Source: Anarhynchus alexandrinus
Lineage: Eukaryota; Chordata; Aves; Charadriiformes; Charadriidae
NCBI GenBank assembly: GCA_008711295.1
Contig: VUYV01000010.1
Span: forward strand, 4,506,822 to 4,570,821
Direction: 5' to 3'
Length of the DNA stretch: 64,000 nucleotides
The notes below the pieces were generated by a model, which saw only the letters and a program-made list of their open reading frames with translations, was not told the DNA's origin and ran no database searches. The position numbers and the translations under genes are program-made. Shown here one piece after another: positions 13,442 through 27,300 of this stretch (positions within the stretch are counted from its first letter, which is position 1; the number at the start of each line of letters is the position of its first letter).

Positions 13442-13984
13442 AATCTGCAAGAGGGGAAAATAAGCTTTATTTGTCCTTTTGGGACATGCCTGCAAATCCC
13501 TCTATCTGGTCGGGAATTGTTAAGACCCACACGAAAGGTGTCTCCAGGCCAATATGAATATCCACTAACCCCCTCGGGGTGCGCCCAACACAAGCTGCAG
13601 CAGGAGCACGCAGCTTCCATCAAGCCCTTTCCTCCCTCCTCCTGTCCGAGGCAGCACTACATAGCCAGAACACGGCTCCCGTGCTTCAAACGGCCAACAT
13701 TTTTTACAACACCGTCTCCAACAGTGAAGCAAACACCCCAATGAAAACAGCCAGTTCATGAAAACCAAGGAAAAGTCCCAGCCTGGAGCGCCCATGCTGT
13801 CGCGTCCCATCCCTCCCCCAGCACTGCCTTCTCTTGCGGGATAAACGACTCCGTGTTTGTATTAGGCAAGATTAACTTATTTAGGTTTGGCTGCGCGGCT
13901 GTCGTAAATCAAAATGAAAGAAAAATATCTTAAGCGTAATCTCTGTTTATCTAACTGTTTCTGCCCATGTCTCTAATTTCTTCT

Positions 13985-14240
13985 TAGCTCCACGCTGGAG
14001 CCCTCGTAGAGTTTCCCATCGGCTGCGGCCGGTCCGTCTGCCAGCCGCGGCCCCATCCGACCGCGCTGCCCACAGAGGGAATACCGCAACCCACGAGTGA
14101 CTTTATTGAAGGGGTCTGAGTGAGCACGCTTGTCATCAGCCTCCTCGGACATCTGAAGAGTCATTGCGGCTGCTTTTCATTGCATGTTAGCACATCAGCG
14201 CTAACGCGAATGTGCCCCGGCGTACCAGACGATAACACAC
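13985..14240. promoter_or_regulatory. CpG-rich pocket
   Basis: By eye there are about 20 CpG dinucleotides in 256 bases, including CCGCGG and CCGCGC, against a background where most 250-base stretches have only a few. A 63-codon ATG frame lies on the minus strand (13973-14164) but I recognise nothing in it. Possible readings are a small intragenic CpG island, an alternative promoter, or a GC-rich exon. The pocket is shorter than most promoter islands. Confidence 0.3.
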
Positions 14241-15170
14241 AATGGTTCTTGTATGCACCCAGTGCGTTTTATCAAACGACCTAACCTAATCCTCATGAAA
14301 ACATTGGCTGATGAAGTATATTGGCGTCTACAAGATTTTTGTGGGCTGTTAAGCTGTTTTGTTCTGCATAGTTGTGCTTCCCGTAGCACACGAGCGGTGC
14401 CAGTGCTGCCTCTCCATGGCAGCGTGGGCAGACAGAGCAGCTATTATGTGCTTCGCAAGGGCTCGTGTTGAGCCTTGGAGCTCCAGGCATGTTGTGTGGG
14501 GGCCTCCCAATGTGAAAACAGGATGGAGAAGTGCTCCCCTGTCTTTTGCAAGTACGCCACAATGATCTTCAATTTATCTGGAAAAGCCACTCAACATGGG
14601 CTCAATGTTTTATCCAAATGTTGAAAATCTCACAGTGAGACCCTCCCAACACTTTGGTGCCAGCATGGTGCCAAGCCCAAATCTAGAACCAGTAATAAAC
14701 CCTCACTAAAGCGCCCTGTAAGAAATCCCTAGGAAAACCACAAATACCCGATGTGATTCTCATTCTCACAACCAAGTCCAACAGCGAATCCCACAGATAC
14801 ACACAGATTGCTTGCACCTCCAAGACAATTTTAACATTCCCTGGAGTAGAGTTTCTGGACCCCATATTCACTGGAAGTATATTACACTGTTGCAATATTT
14901 AGCACAGAAATTATCCTAATCCTGCATCAACTGCTGTAGGTAAAATCCAAAGTTTCTTCAGAGAAAAAAAAAAAGCTCAAATTCCTTCTGGTTCCCTCAC
15001 CCCAATCATTTACAGTGCGCTTTGACTCTTTAGCACTAGAGCATTTTGGATTCAAATGTAGATAAAAGCTCTAAAGAAGCTGTCTGGTCCATCACAGACC
15101 TGTTCTATATCTCTTGAGTCATAAAACTGCCATCCAGAAGTGGGTGGGAAAGAAGAGAAATTTACCTTTA

Positions 15171-15182
15171 TTTTTTTTTTTT
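15171..15182. repeat. Homopolymer T12
   Basis: Twelve T, preceded by a short T/A segment and with no adjoining transposon. Confidence 0.95.
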
Positions 15183-18100
15183 CTAAAGACAGCATTTACT
15201 TTAGGTGATTTTAGGTGAATTATGCCAAGCGAGCCCATAGCCGGGACATTTTCCATGCGCATCCATCCTCCTGGCTTCTGGGGAGATGATGCGCTGTCGT
15301 AACTTGGCCAGCGCTTTCAGGCTGAACCCAAGCCAACCTAGAGCTGTTATTGTTGGGCTTCTGAGCCTGGAGGAAACGCTAACAAAACACCACCATTTCC
15401 AACTTGCTAGAGGTAAAATGCCTGACTTCTCTGCCTTGGCTTTGCCACTTATCTAGAACCAGCAGGGCTGAGAATGAAGCAATTTCTCTCTCTAAAGACA
15501 CTTTGTCCAAAGGTCCTTCCCCTGCTTTTGGGGAGACCACGTATTGGAGTCAGACCAGAGCCATGAACGACCGCCACACATTCCACTAATTATCCTGAGG
15601 CTGTGAAATAATATCTGCACTTCATAGATAAGGGACAAAGTGACAACAATTTGTCAAGCTTTGTTCACACTATGCTCAATGTAGAAACCACACCCAAGTG
15701 CTCTCAGCTCCTCTAGTCCTCATCCCCTTCCCACAGCACCCTTCCTTTCTCCGTTGGGTAACTCAGCTCTGCCAGCATTTGTGCTTATATTTATTACTAA
15801 GAGTAGGACATGAGCAGCAAAAGCTCAAACCCACAGGTTACTCCTGTGCATGAACTAGAAAGAGCAGGAGAGATGTGGAGAGCCCATGAAAACCGAGACC
15901 AGAGCTAGACAGTTCATTGAAGAAGGAAAGAATTCACCATCTCCTTTTCCATCCCAAAGCAAAGCTGCATGAATCCCACTTGAAGAAAATTACATCCATC
16001 CTGCGTGCTTCTCCCTTAAGGTAATAGGTGTATAATTGTCAATTAACTGTGCTTTGAAACCTTTGTTTTTCTTCAAAGTAGTCTGGTTTTCCACACTGTG
16101 TGTGGAAGTACGTACAATAAGAACCAGACCCATCCTGGGTGGTACAGAGACAGTAAGCTCATCAGGAACTGTGTACTCAACCATATGAGACATCGCTTTA
16201 TTTGATGCCAAAGAAGAAAAGGGGGTGGGAGGAAGGAGAATACACAGTGCATTTTCTCCCTCCTCTCTCTGCCCAGGCATGGTCAATTTTTGCAAACTCA
16301 CAGTGGAGCCTGTTTCCACCCAAAGGGCACTCGTGCAGCCCTTAGACATATGTTCTACGTCTCAACAAAACATCATCAGAAACAACTTACAACAAATGCA
16401 ACAGCCACAGTTCTCCTGAAATTTCTATTAGAACGTTAGTGAAGGGGTTAAAAGCGATTGGGAGGGATCTTATAAGATGGTCTACAGCACATATTAAAAA
16501 AAATAATCTATAAAAATATGTACAAAACTAACATTATAAAGTTATGTTCCCATCGAAGAACTAAATCAGCAGAGCAGAAAGGTAGTGAGCAATTTTGTTC
16601 TCAGCATACTTTTACAGTAACATGTTTTACAACCGTTTGACTGACGTCAAATTCAATAACACATCATTAACAGGATTTTTGTTCAGTTTCTACTCAGATG
16701 TTTTTCCTGTTTCAAATCTTGCCTTATAAATCTCAAATTAGATTTTATACAAGGGGATTTATCAACATTTAAAAGAAAATATGAACATAGCTGATGCTTG
16801 AATTTATGCACTGTAAAAGCGCACCAGGATGTGTTTTTATCACCAACAGGATGCGAGTTAACGCATCGCAGCTCTACGCTACGGTTATCGCCGGGTAAGG
16901 CCAGTGCCATCATTCCCAGCAACTTCTTCAAAAGGGGGGAAGAAATCAGAGAAGCAGTAATTCCACAAAGAAAACGTGAATAAAGAGATCTAGATATTAG
17001 ATAAAAGGTTGCAATGTAACGAGGGTGCAAACAAGAAGGAAAGTTTTCTCATTTTTTGCTTTTCTCCCACCAGAAACCAGAGTGGCCATGAGTTACTCTT
17101 CAGTTCTGCTGCAACCACAATATCACCCTCATACAGCAAAACAAACAAAGAAAAAGATGAGAAGGTGGCTAAAGGACACCTGGAAAGGGACTTGTAGGGA
17201 ATGGAGCAAGCAGAGACAGCATAAATACAGAGAGGACAGCCATGATCTAGTGCATGCTGCTACCTGACCCCCAGGAAAATGGAAAAGATAAAGTTTAGGT
17301 TGGCAGCCAGGAGAAACATCCCATCAGGAGGATGTATGAGCTCACGGCGTAAGCTCCCACAGGAAGAGGTAGAAAAGCAGTTTCTTGCTACTTTTAAAAT
17401 CACCAAGAGAGTTTTGAGGGACGGACACAACCCTGCACAGGAGAAGGCAGAAGTGAGGCAGGATGAGGGGGACGAAGGAGCTTTATCTTGTTTCGGCTTT
17501 AACATACCCCACCAGCAGGTATGTATGTTGCTAACGCCACAGCAAGACCAAGACCCAACTTTCTGAAGCCTCTCAAGCTGAGATATCCCCTGGCAAGAAA
17601 CATGGGCAGCACAGGTACATTTTCCTGCTGCCTCCCCTGCATCGCGCAGGGATGCTGGATGGAGCCTTTCCCTACACGGGCACTGCGAGAGGAGCGGCGG
17701 GGAAAGCAAGGAATTAAGGAACAGCAATAAGCACCACGCGTTTCACCTCCAGGTGATTGGTAGGGGGCCAGCACATGTTGGAAACAACTATATTTTTTTT
17801 TTTACTATTCAACAGGGATCTAAGTACGTGTTAATGAGCGCCTGGCGCTGAGCCCGCTGCCAGGGAGGAGCTGTCGATCAGTACGGCCAACTCTCCCAGC
17901 AGCGTTGCGAGCCGTAGGAGAAGCCAGACACTGGGGAAAAGCCAGTTTTATAATTGCAGAGAGAAACGTTGGGACAAGGAAAAAAAATAAAATAAAGAGA
18001 TCTATGCTGAGCATCCCAGAAGCTACAATTTGATGAGACCAAGGAACCCCGGCTAACGAAGCCCCTTCGCTCAGACTTTCATTGGCAAATTGGTGCAGAT

Positions 18101-19689
18101 GTATAAAGCGTGCTGGGTTTTAGTCAGGATGAGGGCTGGTGGCAGGGAGAGTGCCTGGGAATGGGCACCCCATCAAAAAGAATGCTGCAGCACACACCAA
18201 TCCCCCTGGCATGCACCAAACCATCGCTGTCGCACCCAAGATCAGCCCCGTTTTCCAAGCTGGCCCCATGACACTGGGGAACACATCATGATTTCTGAGC
18301 ACTAAGAGGACACAATGATGACATAGATGTGTCATTGACTAAATATCAGAAATACCCACCAAAACACATCAGCATCAGGGAGGTAATGGGGTATGACACC
18401 TGGACCACATCTTACCTGTGCTAATTTTTTCACTTGGAACCTGTCCCACCAGGCACTCCAGCATGAAGCAATGACAGGGCAGCAGGAGCCCCATGAGGAG
18501 ATCAGCCACCCCAGCACCAAGGTGCTTATGAGTGCTGATGAGGGTGGCTTGGCCATAACTCGTCTCCACCACATAAACACCACAAATGAGGAGAGCCAGG
18601 GGAGGAAAACCCTAATAAAACTTCAAGATCTTGGTCCTATGTTAGCGTAGGTGTGGCAGCAAGAGGACTATGGGGACATTGAGGGAGAAGAGACATCAAC
18701 ACTGCAGCCCCACAACTCATCTTTGCGTCCCACTCCCCTCGGCAAACATCCCTCAGCCCAAACCCACCCTAACTGCAAACAAATTAAAAACAAACTTGGA
18801 CTCTCAAATGACTAATTTTAGTTTTGGATTTGTTCCTCTTTTTATTCCCTCCCCTAAAAAGAAAAAAAGGAATAAGGCTGTAAGGTATAATGAAAGCAGC
18901 ATGTGAATGCAATAAACCAACTGCAGAGCAACCTAAACACCCATGTGTAGCTGATCTGAATTATTTAAGGTTGCGGGAGATTCACAGCGTGGCTCAGCTC
19001 TGGCTTTGGCACGCAGCGGCCCCCACAGCCCGCACCAGAGATGGGCACGGAGCTGCACCCGCAAGACCCCAGACTGCCAGGTGCTACAGAAGAGCATAAC
19101 ACCCTGATGCCTGTATTCTTTTCCCTCACTACCGCTCACTCCGTTTCTGAACTTTGCCTTTGAGATGTGCTTCCCACCCCTGACAGTGCCCTTTGGTGAG
19201 CCAAGAGCCCCAGAGTCCAGCTGGGGGGCAGATACGCAGCTTCCCTCGGCAAAACCCTTTTTCCCCATACGATCTGACAGAGACCAGACACCTCTGCTTG
19301 CCGTGTCACACTAAAGCAAAGGTACCCGTATTTGTCTTGGGTCTCTGGGTCATTTTCCCGAGAAAGCCAGCAGCACCACCACGCAGCCTCCTGCTCCGTG
19401 GGTTGGAGAGGCTCCACTAAACAGCAGCGCGTCTGCGCTTTCAGGCAACGTGGGAGCATTTCCAAAAGGAAAACCACAAAAAGAGTGCCTCTTAGCACAG
19501 GATACCCTGGTGCTAACAATAAGCTTTCAGCAATTAAAAAAAAAAAAGCAAGCAGCTCCCGAATTGCCCATGCAAGAGTCAGCTTTGCATTCGGCTGGTA
19601 ATTTCTGAGATAAACTTGCTTTAGATACGGCAGGTAAAGAACAGTTCATCCCATGGCTCTTTGGGTTTCACAGTCCGGGCAATATTTCA

Positions 19690-19880
19690 CACGCCACGTG
19701 AAACATGAACACATCGTGCTTTAAGGAGATCAAATTTAGTAATTATAAATACAGTACTCCAGCAACATTGAGGTTCAGCTGGATTCATCTCTCTGCATTT
19801 CCAAACAATATGGGAATTATTGGCTTATTAAGGTGAAAGACATCTGTGTATTTTAATAAAGTTAATGCAGCTCTAGCAAT
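19690..19880. promoter_or_regulatory. Possible conserved noncoding block
   Basis: A repeat-free, AT-rich segment contains the E-box-like CCACGTGA, TAATTATAAAT, and a run of TTATT/TTAATAAAG motifs near its end. The smooth, complex texture stands out from the GC-rich patches around it. Only an alignment with other birds or mammals could show whether it is constrained. Confidence 0.18.
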
Positions 19881-20890
19881 GACTACCAGGACCACAACCT
19901 AGAAGGGCTTGTGATCATTTTATAACTAAAATAAGCCATCGATTCACCACATGGCCGAGGGCAGATTGCTGTGGGCTTCCCCGTGCCTTTGTCAACCCAG
20001 CTGAAGATGTAGCTAAAAGCAGGCTGAAAACCAGATGCTACTTTCCTCAGCTGATCTCTCCTGGGTGAATCAAGTTCAAGAACCTCAGTCAGTTTGGCAC
20101 AGCTGAGCACCACCCCAGCACCCAGCACCCACATCCATGAGCAGGTTTGGATGAAGAGTCCACCCCAACAAGGCCTTTCTCACCTATGCCACACTCCGCC
20201 TTTCAAATGCATCCCCTTGCCCGTTTTTCACAGCAGCAGGTTTGAGGTTTTCAGATGGTTTTTGTCTAGAAAACGAGCAGCTGGCCGCATGCAGCCTTGG
20301 TTACTCCATGCGGCAAGACGGCTGCTGCAATTACGCGAGCGTGCAACACCGGAAGCATTTCCTTGGATGGCAGCACCGATGGTACCCGATCAGGACCTGG
20401 CCCAGACTCAGAAGAGCCATTTCCACATGTTATTTTCGGTAACCGAGTCAGTTCCCAGCCCGTTTCACCATGCAGAGCGGCAGATGCTACTTATGCTGGC
20501 ATTGCTGCTGCAAGAAGCATCGGTCAGACGACAGCTTGAAATAACTCCCTACTTCAGCAGGGTAACCAAGAGCAGACCTTGGCTCCTGCTTCTTCCAGCT
20601 CCTTTGTAGCTCTGGATCCTAAAATAGAGCTAGGGATATGTTTCGAAGTTCTGAGGTTTGCGTTGTTGTTGTCTTTTAAACTCCAGTCTCAGAGTCTATT
20701 TGCAAAACCACAGACCAAATACAAGCCATTCCGCAGTCATGATACTTTGTGGTAAGATTAAAAAAAAAGTTTGGAAGGACCTCTTGGTAAACTACGCACA
20801 TAATATTTCAAAGCCACGTATAACTTCATTATGTAGTAAATCAAAATGACTTCAGCATTTAAGCAGCACAATATTCCGTGGAAGAGTTTG

Positions 20891-20904
20891 TTTTTTTTTT
20901 TTTT
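20891..20904. repeat. Homopolymer T14
   Basis: Fourteen T followed by AAAA. It is isolated from recognisable transposons. Confidence 0.95.
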
Positions 20905-21219
20905 AAAACGTTTGTCATATTACAGACTTTACAGTCGTCCCAAACATGAAACATGGGCTGCAATCACGCAAGCGGATCCGCAGAGCCAGTATGTGCACAG
21001 AGCATCACCAGCTGCAGCGAGGTTCACGAGGACAGCGGGGTTTCCTCTCATGACAGAGCATGAGGAGCTGGGGCTGTGGCCAGCACTCCTCTACGTGCAC
21101 CTGCACTCCACCTTTCTCAGATGTTTTGTACTAAATAAACAGCAAGACAACAGGAAATTCATGGGCTTATTTTCTGGAAAGATGTTCATTACAACATCCA
21201 TGTTTGGGTTTTTTTAAAA

Positions 21220-21302
21220 ATATATGGATGCAACTCATTTGCACACACATACACAAATAAATTGCATCCATTATATATATAAAAAAAGTCACATATATAT
21301 AT
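21220..21302. repeat. Inverted repeat plus AT microsatellite
   Basis: ATGGATGCAA at 21224-21233 is the exact reverse complement of TTGCATCCAT at 21262-21271. The stem can extend through TATA/TATA with a one-base bulge, and the loop of 28 bases is CA-rich. Directly after it come two short AT arrays (21273-21280 and 21293-21302). The fold would be cruciform-prone. Confidence 0.75.
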
Positions 21303-24300
21303 GCAAGAGAAACACCTTGCAGTGATATCCCCTCAGCTTTGCAATAGACTGTATAATGCAGATCTACTTGGGGTGGAGGGTGGTCGTGAATTGAAAACCT
21401 TTTCAATTTCAAATTCAATTCCTTCCTTCCCTTTCATGGAATTGAGGAGAAGAAAATCACCTCCACCAACCCCCAGTGATGGAGAGTTCAAAGCTGGGAT
21501 GATGTCCCACCAAGAGCTCTTCCTGGTGAGCCCCAAGAGCCCTCTACAGGGCTCCTACCCTTCCACAGCAGCCAGCTCCTCACTACCCATCAACATTTGC
21601 AAGATTAGACCTTAAGCAACCAGAGGGATAACAAGGAGATGCTACACCTCCAGGCATCCATCCCTGTCCCTCAGGATACCCAGCCAAGGCTGCTGCCCCA
21701 GCTCCCCTCCTCTTGCTGGACAGCCAGGAGTGGTGCATTCCCGGTGTAGCTTTGTGCCCACGAGTTACATGGCCAAAGAAGAGAAACACTGTATTTACAC
21801 CAACCAGCCTTTCCTGTTAATTAATTCTTCAGCCAGACCATTTCTTCTTTAAATCAGAATATTTTATCAAAGACATTCAAGTCACAAAAATCAACATTCA
21901 GTGTCCCCCAGCAATCTTCCAACAATACCACGTGCACTATCACTTTCTTCCTTAAAGGTAGTTGTGTCAAGGACATCTGCCACATCCTTTTCCACCAGCC
22001 CACGCAAACACTATCTTGCTCACACAGGTGCCCAGGCACAATTAGCAGAGCTTGACACACACAGCAAGATTACCATGCCAAAACAGGCACAGTTTAAGAC
22101 AGAATATGGCCTTTGTATACTGCCTTACTGGGTCATTTCAACCTTGACCTTTATCTGCTAGGACGTCTTAGAAACAGGACCTTCAAAACTAATTCAGAAT
22201 TATTCCCTGGTTGTCTGCCAAAGACAACACCACCAAGGTCCATTTATTGGCACAGTTTCTAGCAAGACCCTTGTAATTCCCCAAACTGTACATTCTCTAC
22301 GGATAAAAAGGAAAACAAGTAGTAAACCCAATGCTTTTTTGCTGAAAACGTCCTCCTTGGAAACCTATTGTGCTTGGAGCTATGCCACTCGAATTCATCA
22401 GAGAGGAGAATCTGTTTATTTGCACATCAAGTACATCTTATTGTTTCTGGACGTCAGTATGTAAATTGTCAAGTACAAATTCATTTTTCCACTAGCTTAA
22501 GTTTTTCTCTGCTCTATAATTACCATAATCCAAGAAATGGCATGTGTTTCAGAGAGCTCCAGTTTAGCATGCTACATTCGCATACGATTGGCAAATCTGA
22601 TTAGAAAAATCTCCTACTGGTATTTAGGATCTTATTTTTCAGTTGACTCGGAACAAACCTCTTCTTGGGTCCAAGAGGTATTTGACATCTCTTAAAATAA
22701 AACCTTTATTGGATAAAAACAGCGATTAACAACTACTGGTCTTTTTATACCGATCAAAACAGAACCATTACGCATATTTTGTCAATGGTGCCACCCCAGT
22801 GCTCAGAGTCATCAATTCCTATGCAGTTTAAAAGTGTCTCAACAGGGGACAGTTATCAGCTTTAAAAAAACCAAACCAAACCAAAACAAACATACATGAA
22901 GAGAAACTCACTAAAATCAGAACTCCAAAGAGAAGGAAGAAAAGAAAGCTATCAAGAGAGATCTGAAATGAAGAGCACTCAATCAACAGAAGCAGTTAAT
23001 TCAGCTGACAAGCCAGTAGTGTTGGTGACAGCCCTGGCTCCCCAAAACTCAGCTCAACCAGAGGTGCTGTGCAAGGCATCCTCAGCAGAGAGGTGGGCAG
23101 CAACAGTGGAGGCAGAGACAGGACGACATTGGCAGCACATGCCAAGAAGCCATCAGAAAGGGGCAGTAAATGGAAAACCTCTACAGCGACTCCCAGCAGG
23201 AGTGCCGAGGTGACTCGGGATAAAGAAGAATGCTCAGAAGAGCCTGATCCATGGGGAGAAGACTTCACCAGGCCAGGAGGCCTGGCTTTACTCACTGCTG
23301 TCCTTCAGTAGCAACTTGCTCAAGGTTATGATGCTGTAGCCTTCAGTAAGTCTTTTTTTCTGTGCCTACGCCTCAGTGTTTTTCATTTGTTTAAATACTG
23401 GTTTGTTCAGGACAAGGCGTACCTTCCTATAGTTTGGGTTAGTATCTCAGCCTCTGTGGTTCTTAATTAAATACTGCTGCTAATAATGAAAGGATACAGG
23501 CATAAGGGATGGAGTTAATTTACTCCTCAGATGTCCTATTAGCTGCTTTCAGTAATCACACAAAAGCTCGAGGCTGTACGTGTAACTGAGGAAGACCCAG
23601 CTAACCCTGGACAGGGCACAAGTTTCTTTCAAGCTGTCATGTTTTACTATAAAAACAGTAAATAATTCATCTTGAAAATAATCACAACAAATGACTTCAC
23701 GTCCTTCTAATACTCCAAAGATGTGGTCTCATGTTCTCACAGAAAGAAGACTAAAGAACTAAAACGCAATACCAGGTTTTGAGACAGAAAATAGATAAAA
23801 CCAGTAAAAGCACACAGCCTGGATTAACAGGCGTTTATCATTTAAAGCTCACACGATATTTTGCTTTCCTGCCCATGAAACAAGACACTACAGATGGACT
23901 GGGCACTGGGGAAAGTCAAGAAGTCTGAGACGCAGTTTAGCACGAGTCTGATGGGATTTCTCCTGGCCTACATGGGACAGGATAGCAGGGTATCTGTTTC
24001 AGAATCAAAACCTGCTTTTCAACAACAAAAACTCCATGTTAATAGCAGCTAATGACATCCTACGATACTAAGGCTGGTGGGGAATCTGCTGTTGCATTTC
24101 ATTGAAGGCTTTAGACTTATCTACAGCAGTGATCCATTAGACAAAAATGCAACATCACTTTTTTTTGCGATCTTCATAACCATAATGCATTGTGGAAGAC
24201 TGCCCCGACACTTGCATTCAAAACCCAACTATTAGAGGCATCTGCATACAAAATATTTTCAGAGGATCCCTTCTGGTAACAAGGAGCAGCACTCCCATTT

Positions 24301-27300
24301 CACAGAACAGACACAGGAATACGTTTAGGAAAGGTTGGCTTTCTGTTTGAGTTTAAAGCTTTGAGTGACAGAAATCCTTGCACGCTTTGGAATAATCAAG
24401 ATCCCCAAGTCTCAGGAACACCAGCACTTGCAAGCTAAAGTATTCCTTTTATAAGCAAAATACTTAATGCCAAGTCAATTTTGTATGTTATAAAGTCATT
24501 ATGAAGTGTAACTACTATGCAGTATAAGCAAGACCTGAAGCTATAAGAAAAGAAAACAGGGTGGGGTTTTTTTGCAATCAAACCCAAGGAATAAATAATT
24601 TGCTTTCCAGATTTTTTTCCTATATAGTCCCCACGACCGGAGGCAAGGCTTAATAGGCTGAATGCGTGCATTGAAGGTAACTATATCCAACTTCAGATCC
24701 AAGTTTAACAGGTTCTCACTTTAAGAGTAAGTTTGTCACCATCTGAAGCAAAATGAAGATAAATTCTTGACTATTTTAGACCACTGTCTGACATCATTTG
24801 TTAAGAAAGCTGTTGCAGACGTAGACTTTCCCATAAAACCCTAAGCCTGAGCGCTAGGACTCAGACTACATGTAGGAGTTTGTGATGTTTTCTGGAACTT
24901 ATGTCATACATTAGGGTTTGGCAGTAGCGTTACTTCCTTCTCATTTTCTGTTCTTCATTAAAACATGTTGGGAACAGGGCTTAGGTTGTTCATGTCTCTA
25001 TTGCATAATTCTTTGCTTTAAATGCTTATCAGAAGGTGGGAAGTCAAAGGGAATTAAAGCAAAGAAAAACTCCAGCGATGAGAACAAAGTCGTCTTTGGG
25101 GAAAGCCATCCATAAAGAAATAAGCCAGCAGATGTGTCAGGTGTGCTGAGGACAGAAGGCCAGGCTGCTCCTCAGCCCCCGAGCGCGTCTGCTCGTTAGG
25201 GGAATAGAGGCGCAATAAAGAGAGGCAAAGCAGCAGATCTGGTGCCAATTCTTTGGGAGTTTCTGTCAACAACATCTGTGCTCATGTCAAGCGCTCAGAT
25301 GATATCAAGATAAACTGGGCTCTCCCGCAAACAGCAGTTTGTAAAATCTCGAAAGGAAATCTGGAACAGGGCTGAGAATTAGCATTAGAGCTGCTTTAAT
25401 CATCTCATCTACAGAGCAAACGCTGCTCTATATTTGCCCGTTCCCATGCCACCGTGGTACTAGAGGCAGCTCAGCACCGCAGCCCCGGCATCACGATGGA
25501 GCTGCGCTGTATTTCTGTCCTCAGTTACCCATTGACGATAGCTCGAGATGATGTGCTGTATCATACTTTTCTGTTCCTTGAAGCTCAAAGCCATCATCCC
25601 ATGGTTACTGCTTTATTTCTTTATACCCCCTCAAGGCTGCAAGCATCTCTCCAGCCCCTGGTGCCTGCAACGCGCATCACCGAGCCTTTTCCAGGAGGCC
25701 ATTCTCAGGCACAGTTGCGATGGTTGAAATGGATCCTACCACCCTCAGCCAGCCGAACGCGCATCATTCCCACGTAAAACAGTCAGGTAAAAATTCAGCT
25801 CTGTTTATTTACAGACTTTGTACCAATGTGGTATGAATCAGCAAGGGGAAGGGGCACGCAGCCGTAATTGCTCTGGGAATAGACTGGTTTGCTCACTCCA
25901 AAGGAAAGCAGAGAATTTATTTAATGCAATAGGTCAGTTGTGCAGTACTACATCCCTGGGGAAAAATTCTTCGCTATCAAGCAGCAACAAAAATAAATAG
26001 ATCATTCTGTCCACCAGTCACTTAAAAGTGCTACAGCCCATCTGTACATGAAAGTAGATTTTAAGAGAGAGTTACCCATAATAAATTAAACTCCAGCTCC
26101 TCATTTAGTAAGTTATAGTCCCTATACCGCAACAAGATAATGGGAAATGAGACTACAAGAATGCACTTTAAACCTAGAAAGACTTTTATCAAATCCTAAA
26201 TTATAAGGAATATCTGCAAACTGTATCTCACTACATCATTAAAGTAAGCATTTGCTACTTTAATCTCTTCCTATCAAAGCACACCATCCATCAAAACTAT
26301 TTCTCTGCTTAGGAAACGCAAGCAGTATCAATTTGATTATTTAAATTAGAGGTACTAGAAAAAACATCCACGCTGAAGTAAAATATGGCCCCAGACTACT
26401 TATCCAAAATGCTTGTTACATTTTACAGCACTGGACAGAGATTCAAATATTCAAGCCAACCCTTTCTAACAAAGAGTCCGCTTAAAATTTATGGATATAT
26501 TTCAACTTGTTCATAAGAGAATACGTTATTGAATGTCACTAGAAAAACATTTATTAGAATATGTTTCTTTTATTGATGAAATACGAGTAGAAACACACTA
26601 AGGGAATTAATATGTAGCCACACAAAGACCTACATTGTTCCTTCTGGAAGCACAAATGAAAACTCTTCATTGCTCTGAGCTTCAGAAGTAGCACAAACAT
26701 AAAAAAAACACCCAATCCTGCTGCTTGTATCTTTACCATCAAAACCTAAATACAGCTCCTGCGCTTTGCCATCGATGCCTCGCAGCTTCCGAAAGCCTGC
26801 TACATTTTAAGGGAAGCAGATGAAGCCCAAGAGACAGGGCTTGGGAGCACGCAAACGAGTTCCCGATAATCCACAGGAAAGGAGATAAGCGGGTTCGACC
26901 TAGACCCCCTTGAGAAGGAAACAAGAGGAAGGCCTCTTTCAACACCACTCATCCAACCACACGCTGCTCCGTTTACCATCGTGGTGGTGTGGCAACAAAA
27001 GGTTTTGTCAAAACAACTAACCTCGGAAATGCGGCAGTTTTTAAGGCAGTTTCTTCATGGTGGTGGAGAAGGAGGAAGGGGAGATGCAGACAGGCCCTGC
27101 TGAAAGGTGCCTGGAGCCCACATCACATGTCTCCAGGTTGGACCCCTGGAGATTTTCCACCATGAAGGACTTTACCTGACCCAGGTGAAAAGCACAGAGA
27201 ACTCAACACTGACTTCTCTTGTTTTCCTCCCTCTAGCAAAAGCCATCCCACCACCACTGACCGTGGAAATCACGGGCACAGCACGAAGTCTGGGGGACTC

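Larger units (their letters stand above)
8131..13984. other. Unique non-coding stretch
   Basis: No open frame here looks coding; the longest are about 110 codons, overlap each other on both strands near 9.8-10.2 kb, and share no family signature. Small features inside are a CAAC repeat, a T-rich to A-rich tract, an A/C-only tract and two perfect inverted repeats, all listed separately. Confidence 0.45.
14241..21218. other. Unique non-coding stretch with GC-rich patches
   Basis: GC-rich patches at about 17.3-17.75 kb, 18.95-19.1 kb and 20.1-20.6 kb contain overlapping open frames on both strands. This is what low stop-codon density in GC-rich DNA produces. The frames at 20094-20609 (+) and 17260-17727 (-) begin only at TTG. 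Homopolymers include T12 at 15171-15182, T11 at 17793-17803 and T14 at 20891-20904. I see no recognisable gene or transposon. Confidence 0.45.

Noticed and set aside
17260..17727. 155-codon minus-strand open frame
   Set aside because: It starts at TTG and lies opposite open plus-strand frames of similar length. Its cysteine- and serine-rich composition is what GC-rich non-coding DNA gives.
17837..17849. AGCGCC-T-GGCGCT palindrome
   Set aside because: A 6-bp stem in GC-rich DNA is expected many times by chance in 64 kb.
20094..20609. 171-codon plus-strand open frame
   Set aside because: It begins at TTG, not ATG, overlaps two other long frames on the same strand in a GC-rich patch, and has no recognisable motif. 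This is low stop density, not coding.
24283..24325. 'cccatttcacagaacagaca' resembling a MIR core
   Set aside because: Only one short block agrees and the expected flanking blocks are missing, so it was not called.
26885..26905. 'gggttcgacc' resembling a tRNA B box
   Set aside because: No A box at the right distance upstream, no acceptor stem, and no pol III terminator nearby.
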